DNA from: Haematococcus lacustris
Taxonomy: Eukaryota; Chlorophyta; Chlorophyceae; Chlamydomonadales; Haematococcaceae
Reading direction: 5' to 3'
DNA length: 64,000 nucleotides
Assembly (NCBI GenBank): GCA_030144725.1
Contig: JASKMD010000026.1
Location: 8,274,100 to 8,338,099 of the forward strand
The translations under genes and the position numbers were made by a program. Shown piece by piece: positions 56,501 through 64,000 of this stretch. Each line of letters starts with the position of its first letter. Positions within the stretch are counted from its first letter, which is position 1. Below the pieces are notes generated by a model that worked only from the letters and a program-made list of their open reading frames with translations, was not told where the DNA came from and did not search any database.

Positions 56501-59103
56501 TGCCTAGCTACTACCTGCCCCTGCCCCTGCCCCTGCCCCTGCCCCTGCCCCTGCCCCTGCCCCTGCCCCTGCCCCTGCCCCTGCCCCTGCCCCTGCCCCT
56601 GCCCCTGCCCCACCAGCCTGTCACCCGGCTTGGCTGCAGACCGAGGTGGCCAGGCTGCGTGGTGAGCTGGCCAGGGTGGCAGCAGAGGGTGCCGCCATGG
56701 CAGGGCGCGCCAGCAGCAGTGAGGCGCAGGCGGCGCAGGCGCAGCAAGACGCTGCAGCAGCGCGAGCAGCCCTCCAGCAGCGGTCGCTGGAGCTCTCTGA
56801 CCTGCAGAAGAAGGCAAGGCAGTCAGGGAGGGGAGGGGAGGGAGGTGATCCTGGCAACCTGGTTTCCCTGCCTTCCATGATCCGCTTTGTTTATAGAGCA
56901 CTGTGGTGTTCTGCCCATGCTCCAGAACAGCATCAACCTTAGCTGAAGCTGGTGCCGCTGTACCCTCCTCCCTGCTCCCCCCCTCCTTCTCCCTCCCTTC
57001 CTCATCCTTCTCCCTCCCTTCCCCTCCTCCCCCCTCCCCCTCATCCCCCCTCCATCCTACTCCCTCTGTCCCCCTCCCCCCTCCCCCTCCTCCCTCCCTC
57101 CCCCTCCTCTTTCAACGGCTCAGCACTGCGGAACATGCTACTCCCTTCATGATGTCTGCCCGTCATGGTGTCTCTGATCAGGCCAGCAGTTCCCTGGCGC
57201 AGCAGCAGCAGCTGTTGGCGGACAAGCTGGCGCTGCACACCGCGCACAACCAGCTGCTCCAAGACCACGCACAGCTAGAAGGCAAAGCAAGGTGAGAGGG
57301 GAAACCATGGGCTTGGGGTGTATCAGGAAGAGGTCTGGGGGAGGGTGAGGTAGAGGGGCAGGTGAGTGGTAAGTATAGGCAAAGTACGAGGGTATAGCCC
57401 GCTGATCCTGCGGCTCCCTGCATGAGCCTGTCAACCTGGCCCCTGCAACAGGGAGCAGGAAAGCCGTCTCCATGCGGCTGAGTCAGCGCTGGCAGCTGTG
57501 CGGCAGCAGCAGAGCACCCAGGTGGCTGAGGCTGACAGGAAGCTGGCGGAGGCCAACCGCCAGGCAGCAGCTAACAAGGCGTCGCTGGACAAGATGATGC
57601 TGTCCTACAACCAGTTGTCTGACATGCACAGCAAGTGGGTGCCTGCAGCTCATGTGCTGAACCACATGTTGTTCTTGTTATTCTTGGCTCACAACGCTTA
57701 GCCGCGGTTGTGTGCTAGGTCACTGTCAAGCAAGACTAAGGCATTCTCAGCAACCAATGGCAGCAACGAGCTTATGCAGGCGGTTATCTGCCTGGCATGC
57801 ACCACCTTCATCACTCCGGCAGCAGTGCTTGTCAGCCCGCCCCTTTCGCAACTTGGCCGTTCACTGCATAGGAACGTCGAGGCACTCACCCGGGTCCAGG
57901 CAGCTGCTACTGAGGCCAGCGAGGCGGCGGCGGCAGCAGCGCGCAGGCATGCCGCGGACTTGGATGCTGCAGTCCGCAAACACGAGGATGAGGCACGTCG
58001 GTCGGTCGCACGTATTCAGAGCCTTAGCGCTGAAGTGCTTGCTGCCAAGGTATGTCAGTCGTCACAGCAAAAATACGCATTTGTCCTGCAAGTAACGGTT
58101 TTCGCTCCCTGCAGGTTTTAGGATGCTTTGCGTCAATGGACCTAGGCAGGGAGGGCATAGAGGCGGACTTGAGCTGCGATGTCGCCTCTTGCTCGCTTAA
58201 CTGCTCTCCAGAAATGCTTGGCCAACGCGGCGCTGGTTTTGCTGCTCTGCAGGCCACTGAAGCGGACCTCCGTCGGCAGCTCAATTCCGCGCAGGACTCT
58301 GTGACGCGCATCGAGCAGGAGCTGCGCACCACTGGCGAGGAACTGCGGGAGTTGCAGCGCCGACATGACCGGGTGGTTGCGGGAGGGGCCGACATGGCGC
58401 AGGTAGGGGCTCAATGCGTGTACACGGAGTGATGCCAGGCTGCTAGCACTACACTTAGTATACAGCTGGGCATGCATATGCAGGCAAAGTGCTCATTCCT
58501 GCTCTCTGGCCTCATGCAACTAGACTGCCTTCCCCTCCCCTCCTCCTGCTGCTGCTGCAGGCTTGCATGTCCAACCACCTACACCGGGCTGACGATCATA
58601 ACTGTGTAGAGCCATCATCATCATCATCATCATCATGTCAGCTTCATATGTCCAGCGCATGCTGGGCCACTACCCTCACACTCAGCTGCGTGCCATGTAC
58701 TTCCCTTGTGCAGGACGTGCGCAGCATCTTCGATGTGCTTGGGCGTGTGCGCGAGCGCAGCGCGGTGTTTGAGCAGGAGGCTCTGGCGCTACGGGTGCGG
58801 CAGCGGGAATTCGGCAGCCAACCCCAACCAGCAGGCCAGCCGCCCGTCCAACAGTATACCCACCACCCGCTGGCTCACATCCAATACTCCATACAACAAC
58901 AGCAGCCGCAGCAGCAGCAGCAGCAGCAGCAAGGAGGGGCCCAGGGACCAGGTCAGAACGGGAACCAGGTCGGTCCAGCGCAGGGCGCAGCCATCACGTA
59001 TGTGGCGCAGCAGCCCCCGCCTGCTAACCAGCCTCTGTACCACCAGGCTGTGGCGGTCCAGCCCTACCTTCATCTCCCCATGGGCGAGCGTGGGGTGGGC
59101 TGA
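50571..59103 (+). CDS. Large kelch-repeat and coiled-coil protein
   Basis: Thirteen exons: 50571-50692, 50813-51028, 51473-51628, 52259-52339, 52952-53093, 53496-53718, 54417-56125, 56640-56813, 57182-57291, 57452-57634, 57872-58049, 58253-58402 and 58714-59103 (3834 nt, 1277 residues). All phases agree. The N-terminal 330 residues form a kelch propeller (HSATAVGTLIYVIGG, HHAVQVGSSIWVFGG, HQILMFGGYG, CYVVGGKRIN, SRLIITGGL, CVLIDRCLYLYGGY). About 530 residues of Gly/Gln/Ala/Pro-rich disorder follow, coded by one GC-rich exon. Then comes a long coiled coil (ELARVAAEGAAMAG, HNQLLQDHAQLEGKAR, TEADLRRQLNSAQDS), and a Gln/Pro-rich tail. The kelch-plus-coiled-coil layout resembles Tea1-type polarity proteins and kelch ACBPs, but no acyl-CoA-binding domain is seen. 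Intron 8 has a GC donor (GCAAGG). A TGTAA lies at 59592-59596. Confidence 0.82.
52786..52930. repeat. 33-bp minisatellite in kelch intron 4
   Basis: About 4.4 copies of a C-rich unit (CTGCCGCCCCCCTATTGCCC followed by CCCTGCTGCTCCC) end just before the acceptor of exon 5, where they form part of the pyrimidine tract. Confidence 0.93.
56517..56612. repeat. CCCCTG hexamer array, about 16 units
   Basis: A perfect hexanucleotide array in kelch intron 7, ending about 27 bp before the exon 8 acceptor. Confidence 0.97.
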
Positions 59104-59285
59104 GGGGCTGCGTTCCACTGGCGTTGTACATGCGTATTTTGTGATAGGGAGTGTAGTGCATGTCGTATGCTGCATAAAAAACTGTATGCACAGGTACCAG
59201 TATGGAGGCACGGGCTCCGTGTCTGTGACGTGCTAGTAGTTGGTTCTGTTATGCTTGGCCAGGATGTTTGCAATTCACAGACAAG

Positions 59286-59290
59286 TTACA
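59286..59290 (-). terminator. TGTAA motif (minus strand) downstream of PRP8
   Basis: TTACA on plus reads TGTAA on minus, about 610 nt after the PRP8 stop. It is a possible poly(A) signal but rather distant. Confidence 0.25.
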
Positions 59291-59364
59291 CACAGTCCGA
59301 TTCGCTGCTGCACACGGTTGTTTTGTCCTTCGTTAGTCCTTGTTGCCACCAGATGCACAGAGGG

Positions 59365-59484
59365 GGTAGTGGATGACGCCATGCATTTCATCTTTGAGTG
59401 CACTGCCACGAGATCCATCAGGGAGCAGCCGGAGTTTGCCATGTCTTTTCAGAACAGTATTGAGAACTTGCATGACTTCATTTG
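59365..59484 (+). pseudogene. Tail of a LINE-type reverse transcriptase ORF (relic)
   Basis: The frame reads DDAMHFIFECTATRSIREQ-PEF and ends NSIENLHDFI before a stop. This matches the usual end of non-LTR retrotransposon polyproteins, where an H-(F/L)-x-F-E-C-x-x-x-x-x-I-R block precedes a short LHxF(I/V) end. Only about 37 codons remain. It lies in the convergent spacer between the kelch and PRP8 genes. Confidence 0.5.
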
Positions 59485-59899
59485 AATCCCATGTGCACCT
59501 TTGATTGTACACCTGACTTTGAAGTGCGTTGCAGAAAGTCCCGAACCCCTAGAGGGCGGCCAAGCAGCCTAACGGCTGACGGCTTAAGCGGTGTAAGCCA
59601 CCTATCTATAGTGACAAGACACCACCCCTAGTGAGGGGACGTAATAACACCCCTTCGTTAGTCCTTGTTGCCTGCCAGGCTTATCATTAGGTGCTGGATT
59701 GCTGCAAGCCCTGTGGCCCTGCCTTACGAAAAACAGCATGGTGGTTGGACCTCAGCGCACCAGGTATACATGGACTCAGCACACAAATACTCTCAGCGTT
59801 CATTGCAACAACCTCGCCACCAATCTAGGGTACGGGTCTACACCAATCACAGCTGTACAACGTCCATACCCATGATGCTGGCCACTGCAGGGAGGCGCA

Positions 59900-63992
<4,093 letters not shown>

Positions 63993-64000
63993 CTGCAAAC

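Overview
This is nuclear DNA of a chlorophyte green alga of the Chlamydomonadales/Volvocales type, possibly a Haematococcus-like species (the species is inference). The evidence is: many short exons with GT-AG and some GC-AG introns, frequent CTGCAG acceptors, TGTAA polyadenylation motifs, a plant/algal PSBS gene, and abundant low-complexity intronic repeats. All gene models were spliced by hand; each listed model keeps reading frame across every junction unless stated otherwise.

Layout. 1-8777: a tandem array (period 3122 bp) carrying three copies of a secreted Gly-rich protein gene. 9144-12034 (+): a small LEA-like protein. 12270-18302 (-): a DDX24/MAK5 DEAD-box helicase. 18859-19766 (+): an uncharacterised two-exon protein. 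21231-21870 (+): a 78-residue membrane protein. 23579-25394 (-): PSBS. 25.8-27.7 kb: duplicated sequence around a decayed transposon ORF and a nuclease fragment. 27750-31153 (-): deoxyhypusine synthase. 31374-35106 (+): nucleoporin NUP58, divergent from it. 35.5-49.2 kb: transposon-rich, with several copies of a TnpB/Fanzor-like element and one probable coiled-coil host gene (43.3-45.6 kb). 49186-49685: a 500-N gap. 49791-50085 (-): the 5' part of NAA20, its 3' part lost in or beyond the gap. 50571-59103 (+): a large kelch plus coiled-coil protein. 59900-63992 (-): the C-terminal 608 codons of PRP8, running off the window.

The host genes are mostly housekeeping (helicase, eIF5A modification, nuclear pore, splicing, N-terminal acetylation) plus photoprotection. 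They form divergent pairs (DDX24 with the 18.9 kb gene, DHS with NUP58, NAA20 with kelch) and convergent pairs. They are not functionally linked operons.

The most interesting non-housekeeping signal is a dispersed family with a RuvC-III-type C-terminus (DRDxNAAxN), found at eight places on both strands. In at least five copies the stop codon is followed closely by a conserved hairpin whose stem differs between two subfamilies in a base-paired way. This is the arrangement expected of an RNA-guided Fanzor/TnpB nuclease gene followed by its guide-RNA scaffold.
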